In this document: in pieces, positions 8,409 to 16,455 of the stretch | Layout of the letters: each line of letters begins with the position of its first letter | Position numbering within the stretch: the stretch's first letter is position 1 | NCBI GenBank assembly: GCA_003045895.1 | Contig: PZPC01000007.1 | Coordinates: 62,001-126,000, forward strand | Direction of reading: 5' to 3' | DNA length: 64,000 nt | Origin: Bacteroidota bacterium | Lineage (GTDB): Bacteria; Bacteroidota; Bacteroidia; Chitinophagales; Saprospiraceae | Position numbers and translations under genes: made by a program | The notes under the pieces: model-generated | The model's database searches: none | Told to the model about the DNA's origin: nothing | What the model saw: the letters and a program-made list of their open reading frames with translations, nothing else

Positions 8409-8987
8409 ATGCTAAACGCCGAATACTGGGAAGAACGCTGGCAAGCAGCACAAACGGGGTGGGACATTGGCGAGGCCTCTCCTCCCCTGCTCCATTACAC
8501 CAACCAGTTGACCAACAAGCAGCTGCGCATCCTGATTCCCGGTGCCGGACGGGCCTACGAGGCCATCCACCTGCACCAACAGGGGTTCACCGAGGTGTAT
8601 GTCTGCGACTGGGCGGCGTCGGCCTTTGCGCACTTGCGGCAGGTTGCACCAGACTTTCCGGAAGCGCACCTGCTGGTGGGCAACTTTTTTGAGCTTGACC
8701 TCACCGTTGACCTCTTGCTGGAGCAGACTTTTTTCTGTGCCATCGACCCGGAACTGCGCCCCCAATACGTGCAAAAAGCAGCTCAAATACTGCGGCCGGG
8801 GGGGCGATTGGCCGGGGTTTTATTTGCCCATCCTTTTCCTTTCCAGGGACCGCCGTTTGGCGGAACGCTGGAAGAATACCGTTCCCTTTTTAGCGCCAGC
8901 TTTCATATCTTACAACTTGAAATTAGCCCGTACTCTATTGCGCCCCGGCTGGGAAATGAGTATTTTATCGAGTTGGAAGTAGCGTAA
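8409..8987 (+). CDS. SAM-dependent methyltransferase, thiopurine methyltransferase (TPMT)-like
   Basis: This cytoplasmic protein of 192 residues resembles the TPMT family of class I methyltransferases, which transfer methyl from S-adenosylmethionine to sulfur, selenium or halide substrates. The opening AEYWEERWQAAQTGWDIG is the family signature, followed by the SAM-binding glycine loop LIPGAGRAYEAIHL at about residues 45-58. A further acidic motif VYVCDWA follows in the second strand. The position FFCAIDPELRPQYV matches the family motif around the catalytic region. The start ATG is preceded by the repeat region, and no consensus -7 box was found close to it. The true substrate is unknown. Bacterial relatives often act on thiols or metalloids. 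Confidence 0.8.
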   Translation: MLNAEYWEERWQAAQTGWDIGEASPPLLHYTNQLTNKQLRILIPGAGRAYEAIHLHQQGFTEVYVCDWAASAFAHLRQVAPDFPEAHLLVGNFFELDLTVDLLLEQTFFCAIDPELRPQYVQKAAQILRPGGRLAGVLFAHPFPFQGPPFGGTLEEYRSLFSASFHILQLEISPYSIAPRLGNEYFIELEVA

Positions 8988-9107
8988 AAGCCGATAGGAA
9001 GGGACGAAAACACAAAAAACACCCTCATTCCAGGTGGTTTTCGTGAAACCCAGGGTGCTTGGGCACGGTCAAATAATAAATTCACCAGCTGGCAAAAAAA
9101 CCGCTCC

Positions 9108-9701
9108 ATGACCAAAAGAATAGGCATCACCGGTGGCATAGGGAGTGGCAAAACCACCGTTTGTCGATTGTTCGAGGTGCTCGGCATTCCCGTCTATTAC
9201 GCCGACGACCGCGCCAAGTGGTTGATGAACCATGACGACCAGCTGAAGCAGCAAATTGTAGCCGCCTTCGGCCCCGGCACTTACAACGAACAGGGCGAAC
9301 TGAACCGTCCCTATTTAGCGGGCATCGTCTTTCAGGACGCGGCGCAACTGGCTGTGCTCAATGGTATTGTACACCCGGCGGTGGCGCGCGACACGTTGGT
9401 CTGGGAAACGGCTCACCAAACGTCGCCCTACACCCTGCGGGAAGCCGCCCTGCTCTACGAAACCGGCAGCTACCGACTGCTGGACAAGGTCATTGTGGTA
9501 ACGGCTCCGTTGGCATTGCGCATCGCCCGAGTGATGGCCCGCGATGGCATAGCTGCGGCCGAAGTGAAAGCCCGCATCGACCAGCAGTGGCCCGAAGACC
9601 AGAAGGTAGAACGCGCTGACTATGTCATCTGCAACGACCAGCAACACAGCCTCATTCACCAGGTTTACACCATTCATCAATCCCTCCTAGAACTCCCCTA
9701 A
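9108..9701 (+). CDS. coaE: Dephospho-CoA kinase
   Basis: This 197-residue protein is of normal length for dephospho-CoA kinase, the last step of coenzyme A synthesis, which phosphorylates the 3' hydroxyl of dephospho-CoA. The P-loop ITGGIGSGKTTVCRLFEVLG is at residues 6-25. It is followed by the family motif VYYADDRAKWLM and a lid-domain region rich in arginines (RIARVMARDGI). The stop TAA at 9699-9701 abuts the ATG of the next gene with no gap, so the two are translationally coupled. The coupled gene is a LOG-like nucleotide-binding protein, not another CoA enzyme. Confidence 0.95.
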   Translation: MTKRIGITGGIGSGKTTVCRLFEVLGIPVYYADDRAKWLMNHDDQLKQQIVAAFGPGTYNEQGELNRPYLAGIVFQDAAQLAVLNGIVHPAVARDTLVWETAHQTSPYTLREAALLYETGSYRLLDKVIVVTAPLALRIARVMARDGIAAAEVKARIDQQWPEDQKVERADYVICNDQQHSLIHQVYTIHQSLLELP

Positions 9702-10847
9702 ATGAGCATTCAGTGCCCCAAGTTTACGGCTCCCAAAGAGCGAATTATTACCCAGATCAATACGCTACAGGAGCTATTGAAAAACGGGCATTCCCTCGAA
9801 AACTGTACGATCCAGGCGCTCAACCTGGAACCCTTGCAACTCAACTGGAAAAATTTCACCTTCGGCAACACCCTCTTCCTGGGCTGTAGTCTGGGGCTGG
9901 AAGAAGAGATTGTGCTGCGCCGGCACGGGGCGGGCGTGTACCAGTCTCCTACGGGCCTACCCTATGACCCCTTCCGGACGCAACTCTACGCCTGGCAGGA
10001 ACTGCTGGAAGCGGCCGCCGATCAGACGATTTACGACTACTTCAGCAACAGCCGCTTCAATCCCACCATCAACGAAGCGCTCTGGCAACGCATTCACGAC
10101 CACGCCATTGACGACGCCTTGCGTCAGTTGTTGAAATTCGATGACTACGGGATGACCCACAAAAAATGCGTGGCCATTATGGGCGGACACGGGGTGCATC
10201 GGACCGACCCCTACTTCCACAAGGTGGTTTTAACGGCTAAATTGCTCGGCGAGAACGGTTTTTTCATCGCCTCGGGCGGTGGTCCAGGTATTATGGAAGC
10301 GGCTAACCTGGGCGCCTACCTGGCCGGGCAACCCCACGCGGCGGTGGAACAAGCCCTGGCCTTACTGGTTCCGGCGCCGCATTATACCCACCCTGGTTAC
10401 CACGAAACGGCCCTGGCCGTGTTGGAAAAATTCCCCGACGGACAGGACAACCTCGCCATTCCGACCTGGTTTTACGGCCACGAACCCAGCAACCTCTTCG
10501 CTTCCCACATCGCCAAGTACTTCTCCAACAGCATTCGCGAAGACACCCTGCTGGCCATCGCGCTTTACGGCACCATCTACGCCCCCGGCAGCGCGGGTAC
10601 CACCCAGGAAATTTTTATGGATGCGGCGCAAAACCACTACGCTACTTTCAATTATTTCAGCCCCATGGTTTTCCTCGGCCGGCAACGGTACGAGATCGAC
10701 ACCATCCTCTATCCCTTGCTCCGGCAACTGTCACACGGAAAACCTTACCACGATTTGCTTCATCTGACCGATGAGCCCCACGAAATTCTCCATTTCCTGC
10801 AACATCATGGCCCCGTAAAAAAGACCATCGAGGGTCCTGACAATTAA
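9702..10847 (+). CDS. LOG-like (lysine decarboxylase-like) Rossmann-fold protein with N-terminal extension
   Basis: This 381-residue protein has the core of the LOG/lysine-decarboxylase-like family. The segment VAIMGGHGVHRTDPYF begins the Rossmann fold, a glycine-rich motif ASGGGPGIMEAANLGAYLAG starts at about residue 189, and PGSAGTTQEIF at about 294-304 stands where typical members have PGGxGTxxE. LOG proteins hydrolyse nucleoside 5'-monophosphates, but these substitutions and the size (about twice the usual 180-200 residues) make the activity uncertain. The first 150 residues have no recognisable motif. It begins directly after the coaE stop codon. Confidence 0.65.
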   Translation: MSIQCPKFTAPKERIITQINTLQELLKNGHSLENCTIQALNLEPLQLNWKNFTFGNTLFLGCSLGLEEEIVLRRHGAGVYQSPTGLPYDPFRTQLYAWQELLEAAADQTIYDYFSNSRFNPTINEALWQRIHDHAIDDALRQLLKFDDYGMTHKKCVAIMGGHGVHRTDPYFHKVVLTAKLLGENGFFIASGGGPGIMEAANLGAYLAGQPHAAVEQALALLVPAPHYTHPGYHETALAVLEKFPDGQDNLAIPTWFYGHEPSNLFASHIAKYFSNSIREDTLLAIALYGTIYAPGSAGTTQEIFMDAAQNHYATFNYFSPMVFLGRQRYEIDTILYPLLRQLSHGKPYHDLLHLTDEPHEILHFLQHHGPVKKTIEGPDN

Positions 10848-10880
10848 CGGGCATTGCCCGCCGGTTCTAGGAGACTTGTT

Positions 10881-11168
10881 CTACTGGATCAACAGCAATA
10901 GCGATTGCTCGTCTCCCACAACCCAGTGGGTAACTTTTGCCGGAATTTGGACGAAATCGTGGATTTTGGTAAGCACAACCGTTCGCTCAGCCTCTTCGTA
11001 AACGGCTTTTCCACTGAGTAAAACCAGCATAGCATCGGTCTGACTCTGGTGGTGATTGAGTATGCCACCCTTTTTTATTTGCAGTAAGGTAACGGTGCCC
11101 GTGGCTTTCAAGACATTTTTGGCGGTGACGGCTTTATCAGCTACCGTTATTATATCACTCAGGTTCAT
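10881..11168 (-). CDS. Small cupin-like protein
   Basis: This 95-residue protein has the single-domain beta-barrel pattern of small cupins. A GGILNHHQSQTDAMLVLLSG segment matches the first cupin motif with histidines, and KIHDFVQIPAKVTHWV matches the second with a histidine near its end. Such proteins often bind a metal ion and have catalytic or sensory roles, and none can be assigned here. Its start overlaps the stop of the upstream lipoprotein gene by 4 bases (11165-11168), so the two form an operon. It faces the LOG-like gene, with only 33 bases between the two stop codons. Confidence 0.6.
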   Translation of the reverse strand: MNLSDIITVADKAVTAKNVLKATGTVTLLQIKKGGILNHHQSQTDAMLVLLSGKAVYEEAERTVVLTKIHDFVQIPAKVTHWVVGDEQSLLLLIQ

Positions 11169-11584
11169 TCGAAGTATTTTTTGTAGTTAGACAGATAAAC
11201 TTCCATCTCCTCCATCCGATGGGCCATGCTGGCGGCGTCACCCTGGTCGAGTTCATCCATCATCGTTTTCATGGGAAGCAAATAGTTGTGCAATTGATTG
11301 TGGGCTTCGCCCGTCATGGTGCAACGGTCGAAAATAGCTTGAAATTCGGTTTCCAACTGTGTTTTCAGGTCCGCCATTTGCGCAGGCGTTAAGGCACTAC
11401 CCTGGTATTTTGCCAAAATCATTTGCATGCTCGCAATCCCGGAGGTGGTTTCCGCATTGGCTTTCCACGGTTTACCATGATCCATCATGACCATCCCTCC
11501 GTGGGCATCGTGGTGGTTTCCTGAACAGGAGGGCAAAAAGGCATAAAGGACGAGAGAAAAGAGGATTAAAAAAAGCTTATTCAT
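11165..11584 (-). CDS. Small histidine-rich lipoprotein of unknown function
   Basis: This protein of 139 residues has a lipoprotein signal peptide, with hydrophobic residues 4-16 and the lipobox LPSC giving lipidated cysteine 20. A histidine/methionine-rich stretch follows directly (SGNHHDAHGGMVMMDHGK), which might bind metal. The rest is predicted helical, with a pattern of polar residues suggesting a helical bundle. I do not recognise a named family. It overlaps the cupin gene by 4 bases, so the two are likely co-expressed and may act on a common metal or small molecule, which is inference. Confidence 0.65.
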   Translation of the reverse strand: MNKLFLILFSLVLYAFLPSCSGNHHDAHGGMVMMDHGKPWKANAETTSGIASMQMILAKYQGSALTPAQMADLKTQLETEFQAIFDRCTMTGEAHNQLHNYLLPMKTMMDELDQGDAASMAHRMEEMEVYLSNYKKYFE

Positions 11585-11754
11585 ATCGCTTATTTTGGAT
11601 ATTAGATTGAATCACATTATTATAAATAGCAAAATATAAAGGTAATCCTCCAGGCAACGCCTAATTCTGACACGAATCAGTGGCAGGAGTGATTATTATC
11701 TATTTGATCTAAACTTCGCGTAGTTTTCCCGCTCGCCGATCCCCTACATCTCCC

Positions 11755-11762
11755 TATCTTTG
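11755..11762 (+). promoter_or_regulatory. -7 box of the FAD/Fe-S oxidoreductase gene
   Basis: TATCTTTG matches TAnnTTTG. Transcription would start near 11769, giving a leader of about 13 bases before the ATG at 11782. No good -33 TTG was found at normal spacing. Confidence 0.45.
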
Positions 11763-11781
11763 TTCCAAACCATGCCAGGCT

Positions 11782-14742
11782 ATGACTATTGCAACAGCTA
11801 CCCTTCCTGCTCCGGCGCTACATGAGCTCGCCCAACAACTCGAAGGAGAACTCTACGACGACCAACTGCGCCGCGTGCTCTACGCCACCGATGCCTCCGT
11901 CTACCGCGAGCTGCCTGCCGCAGTAGCTGTTCCCCGCAGTGTAGCTGATGTGCAGGCGCTCATTGCATTTGCCCATACGCACCAACTCTCGCTCATCCCC
12001 CGGGCCGCCGGCACCAGCCTGGCCGGACAGTGCGTGGGTGCGGGCATCGTGGTCGATATGTCCAAATATTTCAATCAGATTTTGGAATTCAACGCCGCCG
12101 AAGGCTGGGTGCGCGTGCAACCCGGCGTGGTGCGCGACGAACTCAACCAATTCCTGCGGCCCCACGGCTTTTTCTTTTCCCCCATCACCTCCACCGCCAA
12201 CCGCGCTATGCTCGGGGGCATGGTGGGCAACAATTCCTGTGGTACCACCTCCATTGTTTACGGTACCACCCGGGATCACTTGCTCGAACTACAGGTGTTA
12301 TTGGCCGATGGCTCCCCGGCCACTTTTGGCGCCTTGACCCCCACTGCGTTTGCCGCAAAATGTGCCCAGCCTGGCTTCGAAGGCGACCTCTACCGCCAGC
12401 TCCGTGCCGAACTCAGCGACCCGGTCAACCAGGCCAATATCCGCACGCATTTCCCTAAGGCCAGCATCCATCGCCGCAACACGGGCTACGCGCTCGATGC
12501 GTTGCTGGAGAGCGCGGTTTTCTCCGCCTCAACGGCGCCTTTCAATGGTTGTAAATTGCTCTGTGGCTCCGAGGGGACCCTGGCTTTTACGACGGAAATA
12601 AAAATCCACGTCGACCGCCTGCCCGAACCGCACGATGTGGTGCTGGCAGCCCACTTTACCTCCATCCACGAGAGTATGCTGGCCACCCAGGTGGCCATGA
12701 GCCACGAACCCATGGCCTGTGAATTGATGGACAAAATCATCCTCGATTGCACCCGGGAAAACATCAGCTACCGCAAAAACCGCTTCTTTATCGAAGGGGA
12801 TCCCGCAGCTGTCCTGATGATCGAATTCCGGGGCCCAAGTGCGGCCGCGGCCCATGCCAAAGCCGAAAAGCTGGTGCAAGCCTTACAAGCAAAAGGCCTG
12901 GGCTACGCCTACCCCATCGTGGGGCCAGCGCAGACCAAAGCCGTCTGGGCCCTGCGCAGTGCCGGCCTGGGCCTGCTGGCCAATATCCCGGGCGATGCCA
13001 AAGCCGTGGCCTGTATCGAAGATACGGCCGTCGACCTGGCGGATTTACCCGCCTACATTGAAGAGTTTTCGCTGCTCATGAAGGGTTTTGACCAGCACCC
13101 AGTCTACTACGCCCACGCCGGCGCCGGAGAAATTCACCTGCGGCCCATCCTAAACCTCAAAAAACAGGCCGACGTGGATCGCTTCTACGACATCAGCCTG
13201 GCGGTCGCGCAATTGGTCAAAAAATACCGGGGGTCGCTCAGTGGCGAGCACGGCGACGGCCGCCTGCGGGCCGCTTTTATCCCCCTCGTAGTAGGCCAGG
13301 AAAACTACGAACTTTTTCGGCGGATCAAGTACCAGTGGGACCCCAAAAATATTTTCAACCCGGGAAAAATCGTGGACGCCGCCCCCATGAACACCTCCCT
13401 GCGCTACGAACCCGAACAACCACAACCCACGTTTGACACCATCCTCGATTTTTCGGCCAGTGGGGGTATCCTCCGGGCAGCAGAACAATGCAACGGCTCC
13501 GGCGACTGCCGCAAGTTGCCCCTCTCCGGCGGTACCATGTGCCCCAGCTACCAGGCCACCCGCAACGAGCAAGACACCACCCGCGCCCGCGCCAATGCCC
13601 TGCGCGAATTTCTCACCCAAGATACTTCGGCCAACGCCTTCGACCGCCAGGAACTGAAGGAGGTCATGGACTTGTGCATTTCCTGCAAGGGCTGTACCTC
13701 CGAATGCCCCTCGAACGTGGACATGGCCGGGCTGAAGGCGGAATTTATGCACCAGTACTACCAGGCCAACGGGGTGCCCCTGGGGGCACGGGCTTTTGGC
13801 TACATCAATGAACTGAACAAGTTGGGCAGCCTGTGGCCGGGGTTGTTCAATGCGCTGTTGCGCCATCCGTGGAGCAGTGGGCTGCTCAAATCAGTACTGG
13901 GAGTAGCGCCAGCGCGGTCCCTGCCGGGTATTCACGGACAGAGTCTGCGGTCCTGGTACCAGCGTAAATTTCAGCGGAGCCAGACCAATTACCGCAAGGC
14001 CGTCTATTTGTTTTGTGATGAATTTACCAATTACAACGACACGCCCCTCGGCATCAAGTGCGTGGAATTGCTCGACCGCCTGGGCTACGAGGTACGAATC
14101 GTGGACCACCCCGAAAGCGGACGGGCTGCCATTTCAAAAGGGCTGCTGCCCCGCGCCCAACGGCTGGCCAAACAGCAGGTGGCTTTGTTTAAAGACCTGA
14201 TCACGCCAGCTACGCCCCTCCTCGGCATCGAACCCTCGGCCATCCTCAGTTTTCGCGATGAGTATCCGCGACTGGTGGATCCATCGCAGGTGGCCACCGC
14301 CAAAGCCCTGGCAGCCAACTGCCTCCTCGTCGACGAATTCCTGGCGCAGGAAATCGAGGCCGGGGAACTTACGGCCGCCGCTTTTACCGAGGCGGAACAG
14401 CACATTGTCCTCCACGGCCACTGCCACCAAAAGTCACTGGCCGATGTGCAGGACTCGCTTTGGTTGCTGTCCTTGCCCACCAACTATACCGTTTCGCTCA
14501 TCCCTTCCGGCTGCTGCGGCATGGCGGGTAGTTTTGGGTACGAGAAGGAACACTTCGTGGTCAGTCAGCAAATCGGCGAGCTGGTGCTCTTCCCGGCGGT
14601 GCGCCAGGCCCCGGCTGGCAGTTTGATTGCCGCTCCGGGAACCAGTTGCCGCCACCAAATCCTGGATGCTACCCAGCGGACGGCGTTGCATCCGGTGGAG
14701 ATTATGTGGGGGGCGTTGGTAGGTCAGGGAGGCAATCCCTAA
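11782..14742 (+). CDS. FAD-linked oxidase fused to a Fe-S/CCG oxidoreductase (D-lactate/glycolate/2-hydroxyglutarate type)
   Basis: This 986-residue protein joins a flavin dehydrogenase and an iron-sulfur module in one chain. The FAD-binding PCMH domain at about residues 38-275 shows PRAAGTSLAGQCVGAGIVVD, and the FAD-oxidase C-terminal domain at about 290-540 has the GEHGDGR motif. The iron-sulfur region has a first cluster segment (CNGSGDCRK and a later MCPSY) and a second, CISCKGCTSECP from residue 632. The C-terminal CCG domain has HGHCHQKS and SGCCGMAGSFGYEKEH at about 909-924. Related fusions oxidise D-lactate, glycolate or D-2-hydroxyglutarate and pass electrons to the quinone pool at the inner membrane. 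The exact substrate cannot be decided from sequence. Confidence 0.85.
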   Translation: MTIATATLPAPALHELAQQLEGELYDDQLRRVLYATDASVYRELPAAVAVPRSVADVQALIAFAHTHQLSLIPRAAGTSLAGQCVGAGIVVDMSKYFNQILEFNAAEGWVRVQPGVVRDELNQFLRPHGFFFSPITSTANRAMLGGMVGNNSCGTTSIVYGTTRDHLLELQVLLADGSPATFGALTPTAFAAKCAQPGFEGDLYRQLRAELSDPVNQANIRTHFPKASIHRRNTGYALDALLESAVFSASTAPFNGCKLLCGSEGTLAFTTEIKIHVDRLPEPHDVVLAAHFTSIHESMLATQVAMSHEPMACELMDKIILDCTRENISYRKNRFFIEGDPAAVLMIEFRGPSAAAAHAKAEKLVQALQAKGLGYAYPIVGPAQTKAVWALRSAGLGLLANIPGDAKAVACIEDTAVDLADLPAYIEEFSLLMKGFDQHPVYYAHAGAGEIHLRPILNLKKQADVDRFYDISLAVAQLVKKYRGSLSGEHGDGRLRAAFIPLVVGQENYELFRRIKYQWDPKNIFNPGKIVDAAPMNTSLRYEPEQPQPTFDTILDFSASGGILRAAEQCNGSGDCRKLPLSGGTMCPSYQATRNEQDTTRARANALREFLTQDTSANAFDRQELKEVMDLCISCKGCTSECPSNVDMAGLKAEFMHQYYQANGVPLGARAFGYINELNKLGSLWPGLFNALLRHPWSSGLLKSVLGVAPARSLPGIHGQSLRSWYQRKFQRSQTNYRKAVYLFCDEFTNYNDTPLGIKCVELLDRLGYEVRIVDHPESGRAAISKGLLPRAQRLAKQQVALFKDLITPATPLLGIEPSAILSFRDEYPRLVDPSQVATAKALAANCLLVDEFLAQEIEAGELTAAAFTEAEQHIVLHGHCHQKSLADVQDSLWLLSLPTNYTVSLIPSGCCGMAGSFGYEKEHFVVSQQIGELVLFPAVRQAPAGSLIAAPGTSCRHQILDATQRTALHPVEIMWGALVGQGGNP

Positions 14743-14783
14743 CGGGAACATCGCAAAAAAATACAACGAATATTGTAAATACC

Positions 14784-14804
14784 GACAGCGCTTCGCTGTC
14801 TTTT
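14784..14804 (+). terminator. Rho-independent terminator after the FAD/Fe-S gene
   Basis: The 7-base-pair stem GACAGCG-CTT-CGCTGTC at 14784-14800 is followed by TTTTC. It lies 42 bases after the stop codon of the oxidoreductase. A second 7-base-pair hairpin, CGTCGAA-TAAA-TTCGACG, follows at 14807-14824 without a thymine run. Confidence 0.65.
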
Positions 14805-14880
14805 CTCGTCGAATAAATTCGACGCTACGTTGGCCAGTAATTCCTTAATTTCACCCTTCAATTAATAGCCTGTTCCAACC

Positions 14881-16449
14881 ATGACCACCAACCTCCAACT
14901 CCACCGCACCCGCTTTCCCCAGTGGCAACGCCTGGCCAGCGGCTGGTGGGCAGGGCAGGTTTTTGCCGATGGGCACTGGTTGCAGTTGGAAGAACTGAAC
15001 GAGCGGCTGGGCCTGGTACATTCCGCCGACGACCTGGCCACCTGCCTGGCCGACTGGAACGGTAGTTTTGCGCTGGTGTGGGAAGGCCCTGCCCAGACTT
15101 TCGTGGCCGTTGACATTGCCCGTTCCATTCCGCTTTTCTGGCAGACCGCTGCCGGGGTGACCACCATAACCGACCAGTTAGATCCTGCGCAGGCTGCACC
15201 CTCTGGCTGGCTTAAGGAAGACTGGCTGGTGCAAACGGAATTTGTACCTGGCCACCACACCCTCCTCCAGGGCTGGCAGCAGTTGCAGGCCGGGGAATTC
15301 CTCGAAATTCGGGATGGATTCTGCTACCTGCACAATTATTTCCCGCACCGCCGACCAGCGGAAGTGAGCCAGGATCGGGAAGACTTGAAAAAGCAATTTT
15401 CCGCACTCATCCGCGCACAAACGGAGCGCCTGGTCAGTTGGGCTGCCGGGCGTACCATCGTGGTACCCCTCAGCGGAGGCTACGATTCCCGCTACATTTT
15501 GGCCGCCCTCCACCAACAAGGCTATCCCCACCTGCAGGCTTTCACCTACGGGCAGGCCGACAGCTGGGAAGTAGCCACCGCCCGCAAGGTGGCCACCACT
15601 CTGGGCATCGACTGGCAGTTCGTGCCCTACACCTCCGAATTGCTCCAAAAATATTGGCATACCGATTGGCCCGCCTTTGCGCAATATGCCAGCAATTGTG
15701 CCGCCATTCCCCAGGAACAGGATTATTTCGCCCTGGCGCACCTGCGGGACACAGGCTGGCTGGCTGCCGACAGCATCATTTGCCCAGGCTACTGTGGCGA
15801 TTTCCAGGCGGGTAGCTACCTGCCCGGCAACTATTTCCTGTGGCCCTGGCGGCGTACCAAAGCGCTGCAGGACTTGCTCTACCACCGCTTCACCCGCTAC
15901 CCGACCCACGAACGGCGCCAACGCTGGCAACCCTTCCTGCCCCAGCAGAAAATGCACGATCCCGCCGAAATCGTCAGCGAAATGGAGCACTGGGCGCTGC
16001 GGGAATACGTCAGCAAATTTATTATAAACGGCGTCCGGGCTTACGAATGGTTCGATTGTTCTTGGTATCTTCCCCTCTGGGATCGGGAATTTATCCGATT
16101 TTGGCAAAACGTACCCAATGCGTACCGGAAAGACCTGCAACTCTACCGCGAAGTACTGGCAGCAGATTGGTTTGCACCACTCGGCATTACCTACCCGGAA
16201 GACGAGCAAAACCTGGCCCTTCGGCGCTGGTGGGAAGATTGGCTAACGGTGGGTGCCAAAGCCAAATTGAAACAATGGCGCAGGCCGCAAAAAATAACTG
16301 ACATCAATGGATTGCAAGCCTTGGTTCCCCTCATCCAACAGGAACTGGGCTGGCCGGAAGCAGACCACACCAAGTCGGTGAACGAAATGCTGGGCCATTG
16401 GTACACGAAGAAATTAAAGGTGCTGACAAATCAAAAAACAACAACGTAA
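14881..16449 (+). CDS. Asparagine-synthase-like ATP-pyrophosphatase protein lacking the glutaminase cysteine
   Basis: This protein of 522 residues has the asparagine synthase C-terminal fold. The pyrophosphatase loop VPLSGGYDSRYILAALHQQG puts the SGGxDS motif at about residues 198-203, followed by the second motif TYGQADSWEVATARKVA. The N-terminal 170 residues look like the class II glutamine amidotransferase fold. However, the protein begins MTTNLQLHRT, so the catalytic cysteine that should be residue 2 is missing and glutamine hydrolysis is unlikely. Relatives of this kind act in modification of glycans, peptides or antibiotics through an adenylated carboxylate. The pullulanase starts 6 bases after its stop, so the two may be co-transcribed. 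Confidence 0.75.
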   Translation: MTTNLQLHRTRFPQWQRLASGWWAGQVFADGHWLQLEELNERLGLVHSADDLATCLADWNGSFALVWEGPAQTFVAVDIARSIPLFWQTAAGVTTITDQLDPAQAAPSGWLKEDWLVQTEFVPGHHTLLQGWQQLQAGEFLEIRDGFCYLHNYFPHRRPAEVSQDREDLKKQFSALIRAQTERLVSWAAGRTIVVPLSGGYDSRYILAALHQQGYPHLQAFTYGQADSWEVATARKVATTLGIDWQFVPYTSELLQKYWHTDWPAFAQYASNCAAIPQEQDYFALAHLRDTGWLAADSIICPGYCGDFQAGSYLPGNYFLWPWRRTKALQDLLYHRFTRYPTHERRQRWQPFLPQQKMHDPAEIVSEMEHWALREYVSKFIINGVRAYEWFDCSWYLPLWDREFIRFWQNVPNAYRKDLQLYREVLAADWFAPLGITYPEDEQNLALRRWWEDWLTVGAKAKLKQWRRPQKITDINGLQALVPLIQQELGWPEADHTKSVNEMLGHWYTKKLKVLTNQKTTT

Positions 16450-16455
16450 TACGGT